Position numbers and translations under genes: made by a program. The notes under the pieces are model-generated. The model had not been told where the DNA came from and ran no database searches. It saw only the letters and a list, made by a program, of their open reading frames with translations. This document shows, one piece after another, positions 44,663-56,125 of a DNA stretch of 64,000 nt; the first letter of the stretch is position 1, and every line of letters begins with the position of its first letter. The stretch is from Emcibacter sp. SYSU 3D8. Lineage in GTDB: Bacteria > Pseudomonadota > Alphaproteobacteria > SMXS01. The stretch lies in the NCBI RefSeq assembly GCF_039655875.1, contig NZ_JBBYXK010000001.1, forward strand, positions 620,001 through 684,000, given 5' to 3'.

Positions 44663-45406
44663 CTAAAGCTTCAGTTTCTTGAAGAGGAACTCGGGAATGT
44701 GGCCGATGATCAGCATGATCAGGCGCCAGACCGGCAAAACGTAAATCACGTTCCGCCTGCTCTTCTCGGCCGCCCGATAGACCGCGCGGCCGACCTGGCC
44801 GGGTTCGGCGGTGATCTGCCCGGGCAGTTTCATGCCTTCCGTCATGGCGGTACGGACGAAGCCGGGCTTGACGGTCATTACATGGACGCCCTGCCCCGCG
44901 AACCGGTTGCGCAGGCCGGAGAGAAACGCGGTCAATCCGGCCTTGGCCGATCCGTAGACATAATTGGAGCCTCGCCCCCTGTCGCCGGCGACGGAACTGA
45001 CGCCGACAATGGTGCCCCGCCCCCGCGCCGCCATCCGCCGGGCGATCTCGCCCAGCAACAGCGCCGGTCCCTCGAAATTGGCCCGCAGGATTGCCGCCGC
45101 ATGGTCGGGATCGGCTTCCGCACGCGCCTGGTCGCCCAGCACGCCGATCACGCACACCGCCGTGTCGGGCAGCATACCGAGGCCATCGAGAAAACGGGCA
45201 TGGAACTCGAGCGACAGCGCGTCGAACGCCACCGCCACCGCCTCGCCCCGGTAACGCAGCCGAAGGTCATTGGCATTGCGTTCGGCGCGGTCCGCGTCGC
45301 GCGCCGCCAGCAGCACCGTCCAGCCCTGCTCTGCGTAGCGCCGTGCGATGGCGAAGCCGATATCGGACGTGCCGCCCAGCACGAGGACCGTGCGCTGGCC
45401 GCTCAA
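44663..45406 (-). CDS. short-chain dehydrogenase, DprE2-like (keto-ribose reductase)
   Basis: A 247-residue SDR resembling decaprenylphospho-2-keto-ribose reductase (DprE2). The NAD(P) site is LVLGGTSDIGFAIARR and the catalytic set is Ser in GVSSVAG plus YVYGSAKAG (Tyr and Lys). The C-terminus is like mycobacterial DprE2: VKPGFVRTAMT and GHIPEFLFKKLKL. The start is placed at TTG 45406 because it overlaps the stop of the oxidase gene (TTGA) and lies 8 codons before the Rossmann strand. It presumably reduces the keto-sugar lipid made by its neighbour to an arabinose form. Confidence 0.85.
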   Translation of the reverse strand: MSGQRTVLVLGGTSDIGFAIARRYAEQGWTVLLAARDADRAERNANDLRLRYRGEAVAVAFDALSLEFHARFLDGLGMLPDTAVCVIGVLGDQARAEADPDHAAAILRANFEGPALLLGEIARRMAARGRGTIVGVSSVAGDRGRGSNYVYGSAKAGLTAFLSGLRNRFAGQGVHVMTVKPGFVRTAMTEGMKLPGQITAEPGQVGRAVYRAAEKSRRNVIYVLPVWRLIMLIIGHIPEFLFKKLKL

Positions 45407-46728
45407 AGCCCGAGTCTTTCCGATTGCAGCGACCGGAACCTGGCCGATGCGCCTGCCTCGGCGCGAAACGCGCGGAATGCATCGGCCTCGCCATAGCCCG
45501 CATCGAAGATCCCGCGATCCTGCCGGGCATCTTTCGCCAGGTAGAGCCGGCCGCCACTGGCGACCACGATACGGTCCAGCGCGGCGGCCAGCCGCAACGT
45601 GTCGTCGCTCACGGGGAAGTCGATAGCCAATGTAAACCCTTCCATGGGAAAGCCGATCATGCCCGCGTCGCCGGGCCCCAGCAATTTGAGAACAGTGAGG
45701 AACGAAGGATTTCCCTCGCGGGCGATCAGGGCCAGCATCTCGCCCAGCGCCGCTGAGCTGCCGGCGCGGGGAATGACGCACTGATGCTGGATGAAGCCTC
45801 TGCTGCCATAGATCCGGTTCCAGTGCGCGACGCCGTCGAGCGGAAAGAAGTACGGCAGATATCCGACGACCCGCATCCCTTCCCGGCGCGCATTCATCCG
45901 GTAGTAAAGCTCGTTGAAAGCGGAAGCCGACAACCGGTTCAGGGTGAAGGCAGGCAAGTGGAACGGGACGGCAAGGCGCGGCGGGGTGCCGGTCCGCAGC
46001 GGCGCCCGCGCCTGGTCGTCATCCAGATCGGCACGCAGCGCGTGTTCACCCCGGAACACCAGGGCACGGCCCAGGCCGCCCTTCCCCAACCCGTCGATCC
46101 ACGCGACGCTGTAGGTCCGGTTGCGGGACTCCTCCAGCAGTCGCATGGCGGCGGCGAGGTCGGGCGCGGACAGTGTTTCCTGGCGGATGAAGGCGGTTTC
46201 CACCGGGATCAGGCGGAAGGTGACGTCGGTGACGATGCCGGTCAGGCCCATCCCGCCGATGGTGGCGCGAAACAATTGCGCGTTCTCGCCGCGGCTACAG
46301 CGCACCACATCGCCCTGCGCCGTAACGAGCGTCAGCGCCGAGACATGCGCGCCGAAGGCGCCGGCCACGTGATGGTTCTTGCCATGGACGTTGGAGGCGA
46401 CCATGCCGCCGATGGTTACATACCGGGTGCCGGGCACGACCGGCGGGAACAGGCCGCGCGGCAGCACGGCGTCGATGACGTCCGACAGCATGACCCCCGC
46501 CTCGACGGTCAAGTCCCGGCTGGCCTCGTCATACGCCAGGAAGCGGTCCAGCCCGCGCAATCCGAGCGTACGGCCGGCCCCCAGCGCCGCATCGCCATAG
46601 GATCTGCCTGCACCATGCGCCAGTACCGGACCGCCGCCCAGCACCGCACGGCGCACGGCGGCGGGATCCCGCAGCGTTTCCAGTTCCCCCTGCCTGCGGG
46701 GAAAATTCCCCCATCCCGCGAAGCTCAT
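45403..46728 (-). CDS. FAD-linked oxidase, DprE1-like (lipid-phospho-ribose 2-oxidase)
   Basis: A 441-residue VAO-family flavoprotein closely resembling mycobacterial DprE1, which oxidises the 2-OH of decaprenyl-phospho-ribose. The flavin region has GAGRSYGDAALG and ASNVHGKNHHVAGAFG (115-120 HGKNHH). The C-terminal part has FLTVLKLLGPGD and RLYLAKDAR, where K399 aligns with the catalytic Lys418. At the position of Cys387, the benzothiazinone target, this protein has Ala368 (TLAIDFP). It is followed at once by a DprE2-like SDR. The lipid could be another polyprenyl phosphate; D-arabinono-lactone oxidase is a less likely reading. Confidence 0.87.
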   Translation of the reverse strand: MSFAGWGNFPRRQGELETLRDPAAVRRAVLGGGPVLAHGAGRSYGDAALGAGRTLGLRGLDRFLAYDEASRDLTVEAGVMLSDVIDAVLPRGLFPPVVPGTRYVTIGGMVASNVHGKNHHVAGAFGAHVSALTLVTAQGDVVRCSRGENAQLFRATIGGMGLTGIVTDVTFRLIPVETAFIRQETLSAPDLAAAMRLLEESRNRTYSVAWIDGLGKGGLGRALVFRGEHALRADLDDDQARAPLRTGTPPRLAVPFHLPAFTLNRLSASAFNELYYRMNARREGMRVVGYLPYFFPLDGVAHWNRIYGSRGFIQHQCVIPRAGSSAALGEMLALIAREGNPSFLTVLKLLGPGDAGMIGFPMEGFTLAIDFPVSDDTLRLAAALDRIVVASGGRLYLAKDARQDRGIFDAGYGEADAFRAFRAEAGASARFRSLQSERLGL

Positions 46729-46816
46729 CAGTTACTCAGCCCGGCGATAACGCACCCCATTGTCGATCCGTCCAGCCTACTCTCACGAGGCCTCGCAGAC
46801 TTGGATGTTTTGCGCC

Positions 46817-49456
46817 CTACGCCCCCGCCACGCTCTTCGAGGCGATTTCGTAGACGTCCTTCGACAGGCCGGGCTGGCGCAGGATCCGCTCCAGTTCCGC
46901 GCGCATCAGGGCACGGCGCTTGTCGTCGAAGCGCCGCCACTGGTTGAAGCCGCCGGTCATGCGTGCGGCGATGCCGGGATTGATCTTGTTCAGCTCCAGC
47001 ACCACGTCGGCCAGCAGCCGATAGCCCTCGCCGTCCGCGTCGTGGAAGCGGGGCTGGTTGGACTGGGTGAAGGCGCCGACCAGCGAGCGCACCCGGTTGG
47101 GATTGCGCATCGAGAAGGCTTCGTGGCCCATCAGCGCCTTCACCCGCTCCAGCGTGTCCGGCAGGTCGGACAGGGCCTGGACCGACATCCATTTGTCGAT
47201 CACCAGCGGATTGGCTGCCCATTTCGCGTAGAACGCGTCGATCGCCTCCTGGCGGGCGGGCGTGTCGGTGCTGGCCAGCGCGGTCAGCGCCGCCAGCGAA
47301 TCCGTCATGTTGTCCGCGCGGAAGAACTCGTCGCGGCACAACGCCACGATCTCGGGCGCCGGATCAGCCATCAGGTAGGACAGCGCCACGTTCTTCAGGC
47401 TGCGGCGGCCCACCGCGGCGGTCTCGAACACATAGGCGCCGCGGTCGTTGAGCCGGTCGAAGATGCCCCGGAAATCGTCGCGCAGCCGCCGCGACAATTC
47501 GCCGCGCACGAAGCAGTGCACGCGCTCGATGGCCTCCACGTCGACTTCCGCCATCTGCTGCGCCAGATAGGCCTGGCTGGGCAGCATGACGGTGAGCGCG
47601 ACCAGCGCCGGGTCCAGGTCGGTGCTGGTCAGCACGCTCTCGAACGCGGCGGAGAATTTGGGGTCGAGCACCAGCATCTCGCCGCGCCGCACGGCAGCGA
47701 TCAACTCCAGCATCAGGCCGGTGGCGAGCGTCTGCCCGGCTTCCCAGCGCGCGAAGGCGTCCGGATCGCTGCGCAGCAGGAACGCGAGATCGTCGCGGCT
47801 GTAGCCGGCATCCATGGTCACCGGCGCCGAAAAACCGCGCAGGAGGGACGGCACCGGGCGCTCGGCGACGCCGGTGAAGGTAAAGCGCTGCTCGGGCTCG
47901 CGGACATCGAGCACGCGGCTGAGCGGTCCGTCCGTGTTCTCGCCATCGAGCGTCAGCGGCAATGGCTGCCCGCCCTGGCCCAACAGCCCCATGGCCAGCG
48001 GGATGTGCAGCGGCAGCTTGACCGGCTGGCCCGGCGTCGGCCCCGTCGACTGCTTGACATCGAGGGTGTAGGTCTGCGCGCCGGCGTCCCAGGCGCCGCG
48101 CACTTCCAGATGCGGCGTGCCGGCCTGGCCGTACCAGCGCTTGAACTGGGTCAGATCCACGCCCGAGGCGTCCTGCATGGCGGCGGCGAAACCCTCCACC
48201 GTGGCGGCGGTGCCGTCGTGCCGCGCCACATAAAGGTCCATGCCCTTGCGGAAATTGTCCCTGCCGATGATGGTCTGCATCATGCGGATCACCTCGGCCC
48301 CCTTCTCGTACACGGTCGAGGTGTAGAAGTTGTTGATCTCGATATAGGATTCAGGGCGGACGGGATGCGCCTGCGGGCCGGCGTCCTCGGGGAACTGGCG
48401 GGCGCGCAGCGACTTCACGTCGCCGATCCGCTGCTCGGCGGCCGACTGGGTGTCGGCCGAGAACTGCTGGTCGCGGAATACGGTCAGCCCTTCCTTCAGG
48501 CTGAGCTGGAACCAGTCGCGGCAGGTGATGCGGTTGCCGGTCCAGTTGTGAAAATATTCGTGGGCGATGACGCTCTCGATGGCGTTGAAGTTGGCGTCGG
48601 TCGCGGTTTCCGGCGTCGCCAGCACATAGGCGCTGTTGAACACGTTGAGACTCTTGTTCTCCATGGCGCCGGCATTGAAGTCCCGCACCGCGACGATGTT
48701 GTAGATATCGAGATCGTATTCGAGGCCATAGGTATCCTCGTCCCACTTCATCGCCTTTTTCAGCGACTCCATGGCGTGCGCGCACTTGTCGGCGTCTTCG
48801 GCCACCGTATAGATGCGCAAGGTGACGTCGCGGCCCGAGGAGGTGATGAAATGATCCTCGATATGCGCCAGGTCGCCCGCCACCAGCGCGAACAGGTAGC
48901 AGGGCTTCAGGAACGGATCTTCCCACACCGCCAGGTGCCGCCCGCCGTCCAGGTCGCGTTCCTCGATCAGGTTACCGTTCGACAGCAGCACCGGGTACTT
49001 CGCCTTGTCGGCGGTGATGGTGGTGGTGTAGCGCGACAGCACGTCGGGCCGGTCGAGGAAATAGGTGATGCGGCGGAAACCCTGCGCCTCGCACTGGCTG
49101 CAGAAATTGCCGCTCGACTTGTAGAGGCCGGAAAGCTGGGTATTGTCCTGCGGCCTGATGCGGGTGACGATCTCGACTTCGGCCCGGTCGCCGATCACCG
49201 GCACGATCAGCGAGTGCGGCGTGACCGTGTAGTCCTCGTGCGACAGCTTGCGCCCGTCGACCTTCAGCGACACCAGTTCCAGTTCATCGCCATCGAGTTC
49301 CAGCGGCTCGCCCGGACGTTCGCGGACCACGTTCAGCACGGAGGTGACGGTGGTGAACGCCTCGCCGAGGTCGAACGTCAGGTCGATGGTCCCGATCGCG
49401 AAGGAGGGAGCCCGGTAATCCTGGAGGCGAATGGTCTGCGGGTTGGCCTGGTCCAT
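46817..49456 (-). CDS. pepN: aminopeptidase N (M1 family)
   Basis: A zinc aminopeptidase of 879 residues that removes N-terminal amino acids from peptides in the cytoplasm. The exopeptidase motif GAMEN is at 263-267 and the zinc site HEYFH at 299-303 with E322 (KEG). Length and domain order match the proteobacterial PepN of about 870-880 residues. ATG 49456 (MDQANPQTIRLQDY) is chosen because homology starts there; the frame is open upstream. It is 88 bp from the DprE1-like gene and 142 bp from the beta-oxidation gene, with a hairpin in the latter gap. Confidence 0.96.
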   Translation of the reverse strand: MDQANPQTIRLQDYRAPSFAIGTIDLTFDLGEAFTTVTSVLNVVRERPGEPLELDGDELELVSLKVDGRKLSHEDYTVTPHSLIVPVIGDRAEVEIVTRIRPQDNTQLSGLYKSSGNFCSQCEAQGFRRITYFLDRPDVLSRYTTTITADKAKYPVLLSNGNLIEERDLDGGRHLAVWEDPFLKPCYLFALVAGDLAHIEDHFITSSGRDVTLRIYTVAEDADKCAHAMESLKKAMKWDEDTYGLEYDLDIYNIVAVRDFNAGAMENKSLNVFNSAYVLATPETATDANFNAIESVIAHEYFHNWTGNRITCRDWFQLSLKEGLTVFRDQQFSADTQSAAEQRIGDVKSLRARQFPEDAGPQAHPVRPESYIEINNFYTSTVYEKGAEVIRMMQTIIGRDNFRKGMDLYVARHDGTAATVEGFAAAMQDASGVDLTQFKRWYGQAGTPHLEVRGAWDAGAQTYTLDVKQSTGPTPGQPVKLPLHIPLAMGLLGQGGQPLPLTLDGENTDGPLSRVLDVREPEQRFTFTGVAERPVPSLLRGFSAPVTMDAGYSRDDLAFLLRSDPDAFARWEAGQTLATGLMLELIAAVRRGEMLVLDPKFSAAFESVLTSTDLDPALVALTVMLPSQAYLAQQMAEVDVEAIERVHCFVRGELSRRLRDDFRGIFDRLNDRGAYVFETAAVGRRSLKNVALSYLMADPAPEIVALCRDEFFRADNMTDSLAALTALASTDTPARQEAIDAFYAKWAANPLVIDKWMSVQALSDLPDTLERVKALMGHEAFSMRNPNRVRSLVGAFTQSNQPRFHDADGEGYRLLADVVLELNKINPGIAARMTGGFNQWRRFDDKRRALMRAELERILRQPGLSKDVYEIASKSVAGA

Positions 49457-49493
49457 GAAAATCCTTGATCGAGACGGGAGTGCTGAAGCCCGA

Positions 49494-49527
49494 GGCGCCG
49501 CGTCCTGTCGGCAAGGAACGCGGCGCC
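49494..49527 (-). terminator. hairpin after the beta-oxidation gene
   Basis: Perfect 10-bp arms GGCGCCGCGT (49494-49503) and ACGCGGCGCC (49518-49527) with a 14-base loop whose edges (CCT and AGGA) can extend the stem. It sits 71 bp past the stop of the minus-strand gene at 49599 and 38 bp before pepN, so it may end or attenuate that transcript. No T-run follows. Confidence 0.45.
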
Positions 49528-49598
49528 CGGATGTGCCGACTTTATGTAGGGTGCCCCTTGATGGGATCAAATGGCCACCCTGAAAGGAACGCCGCCGG

Positions 49599-51698
<2,100 letters not shown>

Positions 51699-51839
51699 GA
51701 CTGTAATCCCTGAGTTGATTCTTTTCTGGCTGGAAAGCTCGCACGACGGGTGGCCACCCGTGAGTCATTCCTGCTAGAACAGGTCGGACGAGCCGCCGAC
51801 AATGTGCCAGACCACCGGTTTTACAGGCAAGGGGCATAG

Positions 51840-54647
51840 ATGCCTGCATTGATGCGCCGACGTGAAACGGGAGGCAGGATTGATCGTGCTCGTCCGCTCT
51901 CGTTCACTTTCAACGGCAGACCATGCACCGGCTTCGCCGGTGATACGCTGGCGTCGGCTCTGCTGGCCAATGACATTGCGATCATCGGCCGCAGCCTCCG
52001 CCACAACCGCCCGCGCAGCATCATGGGCGTCGGCTATTCGGATCCCGGCGCCTACCTGAAACTGATCGAGAATGGCGCCAGCCGCACCGTACTCGCCACC
52101 CAGGTCGACCTGTATGACGGTCTGGTGGCGGAAAGCCTGTTGCCCTGGCCGCCACCATCGCTGATGGAACGGCTGCGCCGGGACCAGCCCAAGCCGCCGT
52201 CGACCGATCCGGTCCACACCCCGATGCGGCCCGATTTCTCGGCCGAGTCCGGCTTTGCCCATTGCGACGTGCTGGTCGTGGGTGGCGGCCCCGCCGGCCT
52301 GATGACCGCGCTGACAGCCGGATATGCCGGGGCGCGGGTGATCCTGGCCGACGACGGCGTCACCCTGGGCGGCAGCCTGCAGTGGTGCACGGCGAGCATC
52401 GACGGAATGCCGAGCGACGCCTGGCTGGCCGAGGCCGATCAGGCGCTGCGCGGCCTGGATGACGTTCGCATCTTCACCCGCAGCACCGTCACCGGCATCG
52501 ACGGTCGCGGCCACGTGATCATCCTGCGCGAAATCCCCGACGCCGCGGGCGTCGGCGGCCGCCAGTGGCAGGTCTGGAAAGTCCTGGCCAAGCAGATCGT
52601 GCTTGCATCGGGCACCATCGAGCGGCCGTTCGTATTCCCAGACAACGACACGCCCGGCGTGATGCTGACCAGCGCCCTGCTGGGATATTCCCGACAATTC
52701 GCCCTGCTGCCCGTCGACGGGCCGATCGCCGTCGTCAGCAACAACGACAGGACGCTCGAGCTGGCTGCGCGGATGTATGACGAGGGGCTGCCGGTCGACA
52801 CGGTGATCGACGCCCGCCGCGAAATCCGCGCCGAGATGATCGCGGCCATGTGCGACCGGGGCATCAACCTGTTCGGCGGCCATGTCGTGACCAAGATCGC
52901 CGGCGATACCCATGTGGACTATCTGGAAGTGAATCATCTGGGCGACGGCCGGGTGGACGGCAACAAGCGGCGGTTCGACTGTCGCTTCGTCGCCGCCTCG
53001 GGTGGCTGGAATCCGCGCATCGACCTGCTGCGCCAGGCCGGCGGCAACGTCACCTATGATCCGTCGGTGGCAGCGCTGATACCGTCTGAACTGGGCGCAA
53101 TCACCCGCACGGTCGGCAGCGTCGGCGGCAATGGCGCGCTGGGCTTCGCGCTGGAATCGGGCCGCGACGCGGGCGCCGCGGCGGCTCGCGATGCGGGCTT
53201 CACCGGCGGCGAGGACATCACCGTGCCGGCAACCGATGCACAGCCGGGGCCGACCACCGCCATGGGCCTGTGGCAGGTGCCGCAGTCGGGCCTCAGCAAC
53301 CGGGCGCGGCAATGGGTGGACTGGCGCCGCGACATGACGACCAGCGACCATACCGCTGCCGGGCGCGGCGCGGACGAGACCTGGCTTGGCGGCGTCGCCG
53401 ACACGGTTCTGACGCCGCCGAAGCCGGTGGTAAGCTTCGATTTCGTCACCATGAATGTGGACAAGCGGCCCGATCCGCCGCTGCGGCTGATGCCTGCCCA
53501 TCCGCTCTATGCGGCCCGGGACGCGGCGTTCCGGCGCACGGGCGGGTGGCTCAGCCCGGCCTATTACCCGGTCGAGGGCGTCACGGCCGAAGAGGCGGTG
53601 ACCCGCGAAATGCATGCCGCGCGCAATGCCGCGGGGCTCATCGACCTGTCGCTGCTTGGCAAGATCGAGGTGGCCGGCGAGGATTCGCCCGAATTCCTCG
53701 AATATCTGTTCTGCACCAGAATGGCCGACCTGCCCGTCGGCACCGCGCGCTACGGCAGAATGCTCGACGACGGCGGTACGGTGGTCGATCACGGCGTCGT
53801 GGTCCGCACGGACTACGACCGGTTCCTGGTCCATACCTCGGCCGGCAATGACGGGCCGGTATGCGACTGGTTCGAGAGCTGGCTGACGAGCGACCTGAAA
53901 GGGCTGTCGGTGGTGGTCTCGCCGCTGACCTCGGCCTGGGCGACACTGGTTCTGGCCGGCCCCCGGGCGCGCCAGGTGCTGCTTGAGCTGGACCGTGACA
54001 TCGACGTCTCCACGGCGGCCTTCCCGTATCTTGCCCTGCGCGAGGGCAAGCTGGCGGGCGCGCCGGTCCGCATCGTGCGTACCGGCAATATCGGCGAGGT
54101 GTCTTTCGAGATCAGCGTACCGGCCAATTACGGCCGCGCGCTGTGGGAGACCCTGGTGATGACCGGGGCGCGCTATGGCCTGCGGCCGGTGGGCGAGCTG
54201 GCCATGCACCGGCTGGCCGCCGAGAAGGGCCGCATCGACATTCCGGGCGTGGCGGCGCGCAGCCTGACGCCCTTCGATCTGGATCCCGGCGGCAAGTACC
54301 GTCTGAAAGACCAGGATTTCGTCGGCAAGAGCGCCCTGGCGCGGGCGCGCAGCGGACCGCAGGACCGGGCCCAGCTGGTTGCGCTGCGCAGCGAGGATGC
54401 GGCGATCGTGCTGCCGCAGTCGGGCGCCATCGTGCCGCTCGACGGCAGCACCGATCACCGGCAGGGCCGCATCATCGTGAGTTTCGACAGCGATGCGGTC
54501 GGACAGCCGGTGACCCTGGCGCTGGTGGTCAACGGCCACCAGCGGCTGGGCGACACGGTCCGCGTGTCGTCACGCACCGGCAGCGCACCCGCGCGTATCG
54601 TCAAGCCGCCGGTTTTCGACCCCAGCGGGAGACGCCGCTTTGCCTGA
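51840..54647 (+). CDS. soxA: sarcosine oxidase alpha subunit-like protein
   Basis: Large subunit of the heterotetrameric sarcosine oxidase family, 935 residues (usually near 1000). The N-terminal part (GGRIDRARPLSFTFNGRPCT) is the typical small beta domain; the FAD/NAD site is GGGPAG (148-153); a glycine-cleavage T-like, folate-binding C-terminal domain starts near HPLYAARDAAFRRTGGWLSP. The enzyme demethylates sarcosine and passes the carbon to tetrahydrofolate. AAGGGG precedes ATG 51840; an ATG 4 codons later is also possible. It overlaps soxG, but the beta subunit (catalytic FMN) and delta subunit genes are not in this window. Confidence 0.9.
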   Translation: MPALMRRRETGGRIDRARPLSFTFNGRPCTGFAGDTLASALLANDIAIIGRSLRHNRPRSIMGVGYSDPGAYLKLIENGASRTVLATQVDLYDGLVAESLLPWPPPSLMERLRRDQPKPPSTDPVHTPMRPDFSAESGFAHCDVLVVGGGPAGLMTALTAGYAGARVILADDGVTLGGSLQWCTASIDGMPSDAWLAEADQALRGLDDVRIFTRSTVTGIDGRGHVIILREIPDAAGVGGRQWQVWKVLAKQIVLASGTIERPFVFPDNDTPGVMLTSALLGYSRQFALLPVDGPIAVVSNNDRTLELAARMYDEGLPVDTVIDARREIRAEMIAAMCDRGINLFGGHVVTKIAGDTHVDYLEVNHLGDGRVDGNKRRFDCRFVAASGGWNPRIDLLRQAGGNVTYDPSVAALIPSELGAITRTVGSVGGNGALGFALESGRDAGAAAARDAGFTGGEDITVPATDAQPGPTTAMGLWQVPQSGLSNRARQWVDWRRDMTTSDHTAAGRGADETWLGGVADTVLTPPKPVVSFDFVTMNVDKRPDPPLRLMPAHPLYAARDAAFRRTGGWLSPAYYPVEGVTAEEAVTREMHAARNAAGLIDLSLLGKIEVAGEDSPEFLEYLFCTRMADLPVGTARYGRMLDDGGTVVDHGVVVRTDYDRFLVHTSAGNDGPVCDWFESWLTSDLKGLSVVVSPLTSAWATLVLAGPRARQVLLELDRDIDVSTAAFPYLALREGKLAGAPVRIVRTGNIGEVSFEISVPANYGRALWETLVMTGARYGLRPVGELAMHRLAAEKGRIDIPGVAARSLTPFDLDPGGKYRLKDQDFVGKSALARARSGPQDRAQLVALRSEDAAIVLPQSGAIVPLDGSTDHRQGRIIVSFDSDAVGQPVTLALVVNGHQRLGDTVRVSSRTGSAPARIVKPPVFDPSGRRRFA

Positions 54648-55218
54648 CATTGTCGCCGGCTCCCCATTGCGCGACGAAGCCAAGGACAACGTCGCCGCAC
54701 GCATTCAGCGCAACGGCCTGCTGGTGCGCGAGAATCCGTCACGCCACAAATTGCTGGTGGTCACCAACGGGTCGCCCGAGGTCGCTCGCGGCATCGCCAC
54801 CGCCCTTGGCGTACCGCTTCCCGAGGCCGCCGACGCCGTGACCGGCGACGATCCGTGCTGTTACCGGATCGCCCCCAACCGCTGGCTGGTCTGCTACGAG
54901 AAAGGCTACGGGCTGGGCGAGCGGCTGATCCGCACGTCGGCCGGCATGGCCGCTGCGGTCAACGACGTCTCCGACGGATACGTATCCATCCAGCTGTCGG
55001 GCAAGTTGGCCTACGACCTGCTGGTCAGGGGTTGCGAGCAGGACCTGCACCGGCGCGCTTTCGGACAGGGCCGCTTCGCCGCCACCCAGATCGCGGCCAT
55101 CGACGTGCTGATTCATGCGGCAGGCGAACAGGGCACCTACGAGCTGATCGTCGATCGCTCGCTTGCGATGGACCTCTGGATGTGGCTAAAGGACAGGGCC
55201 GCCGAACTGAGCGCCTAG
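54640..55218 (+). CDS. soxG: sarcosine oxidase gamma subunit-like protein
   Basis: A 192-residue protein of the SoxG family, a structural subunit related to the T-protein fold. The recognisable part is YRIAPNRWLVCYEKG and AVNDVSDGYVSIQLSGKLAYDLL, with QIAAIDVLIHAAGEQGTYEL. The start is a TTG at 54640 that overlaps the end of soxA by 8 bases and follows GGGAG. It is located between soxA and purU, as in other sarcosine oxidase operons. Confidence 0.87.
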   Translation: MPDIVAGSPLRDEAKDNVAARIQRNGLLVRENPSRHKLLVVTNGSPEVARGIATALGVPLPEAADAVTGDDPCCYRIAPNRWLVCYEKGYGLGERLIRTSAGMAAAVNDVSDGYVSIQLSGKLAYDLLVRGCEQDLHRRAFGQGRFAATQIAAIDVLIHAAGEQGTYELIVDRSLAMDLWMWLKDRAAELSA

Positions 55219-55246
55219 ACGAGCCCCAACAGATTCCAACGAGAAC

Positions 55247-56119
55247 ATGATGAACGGCCTAGAAGACAGCTTTGTGCTGACGCTGACCTGCCCCGACCGC
55301 ACCGGTATCGTTGCTGCCGTCACCGGCTTCCTGGCCGAGCGCGACGGCTTCCTCACCGAGTTGTCGCATTATGCCGACCCGGTGTCGAAGCGCTCGTTCC
55401 TGCGCACCGTGTTCCATGCGGGCAGTCCCCGGCTTCCCAAGCGGGAAAAGCTGCAGCAGGAATTCCTCGCGGTCTCGGACCGCTTCTCCATGGATTTCCG
55501 GATCGTCCCCGCCGCGCAGAAATGCCGGGTGATGGTGCTGGTCAGCAAGTTCGGCCACTGCCTGAACAATCTGCTGCACGACTGGCGCAATGGCAGCCTG
55601 CCCATCGATATCTGCGCCGTGGTCTCGAACCACGAAGACATGCGGTCTCTGGTCGAGTGGCACGGCATCCCCTACCAGTACCTGCCGGTGAACCCGGATT
55701 CCAAGGCGCGGCAGGAGGAACGGATTCGCGAACTGGTCGGCTCGCTGGAGATCGACCTGGTCGTGCTTGCCCGCTACATGCAGATCCTGTCCGACGATAT
55801 GTGCCGGGCGCTGCAATGGAAGGCGATCAACATCCACCACTCGTTCCTGCCCAGCTTCAAGGGCGCCAGGCCCTATCACCAGGCCCATGCCCGCGGCGTC
55901 AAGATCATCGGCGCCACCGCCCATTACGTGACCCCTGCCCTCGACGAAGGTCCGATCATCGAGCAATCGGTCGAGCGCATCGACCACGTCCAGACACCCG
56001 AGGACATGGTCCGCATCGGCCGCGACATCGAAAGCGTGGTGCTGAACCGGGCCGTCCGCTGGCACGCCGAGCACCGCATCCTCGACAACGGCAGCAAGAC
56101 GGTGGTGTTCAAGTCCTGA
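55247..56119 (+). CDS. purU: formyltetrahydrofolate deformylase
   Basis: Hydrolyses 10-formyl-THF to formate and THF. The 290-residue product has an N-terminal ACT domain (LTCPDRTGIVAAVTGFLAE) and a C-terminal formyl-hydrolase domain with NIHHSFLPSFKGA (H197/H198) and ATAHYVTPALDEGPI (D233), the family catalytic residues. It is 28 bp after soxG. Placement beside sarcosine oxidase fits a role in recycling THF after C1 units are produced by demethylation. Confidence 0.96.
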   Translation: MMNGLEDSFVLTLTCPDRTGIVAAVTGFLAERDGFLTELSHYADPVSKRSFLRTVFHAGSPRLPKREKLQQEFLAVSDRFSMDFRIVPAAQKCRVMVLVSKFGHCLNNLLHDWRNGSLPIDICAVVSNHEDMRSLVEWHGIPYQYLPVNPDSKARQEERIRELVGSLEIDLVVLARYMQILSDDMCRALQWKAINIHHSFLPSFKGARPYHQAHARGVKIIGATAHYVTPALDEGPIIEQSVERIDHVQTPEDMVRIGRDIESVVLNRAVRWHAEHRILDNGSKTVVFKS

Positions 56120-56125
56120 GCGGGA

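Noticed and set aside
46760-49468. 902-codon plus-strand frame over pepN
   Set aside because: Antisense to pepN, whose GAMEN and HEXXH motifs are clear. The frame has no domain.
51774-54539. 921-codon minus-strand frame over soxA
   Set aside because: Shadow of soxA; rich in His, Gln, Arg and Gly without structure.
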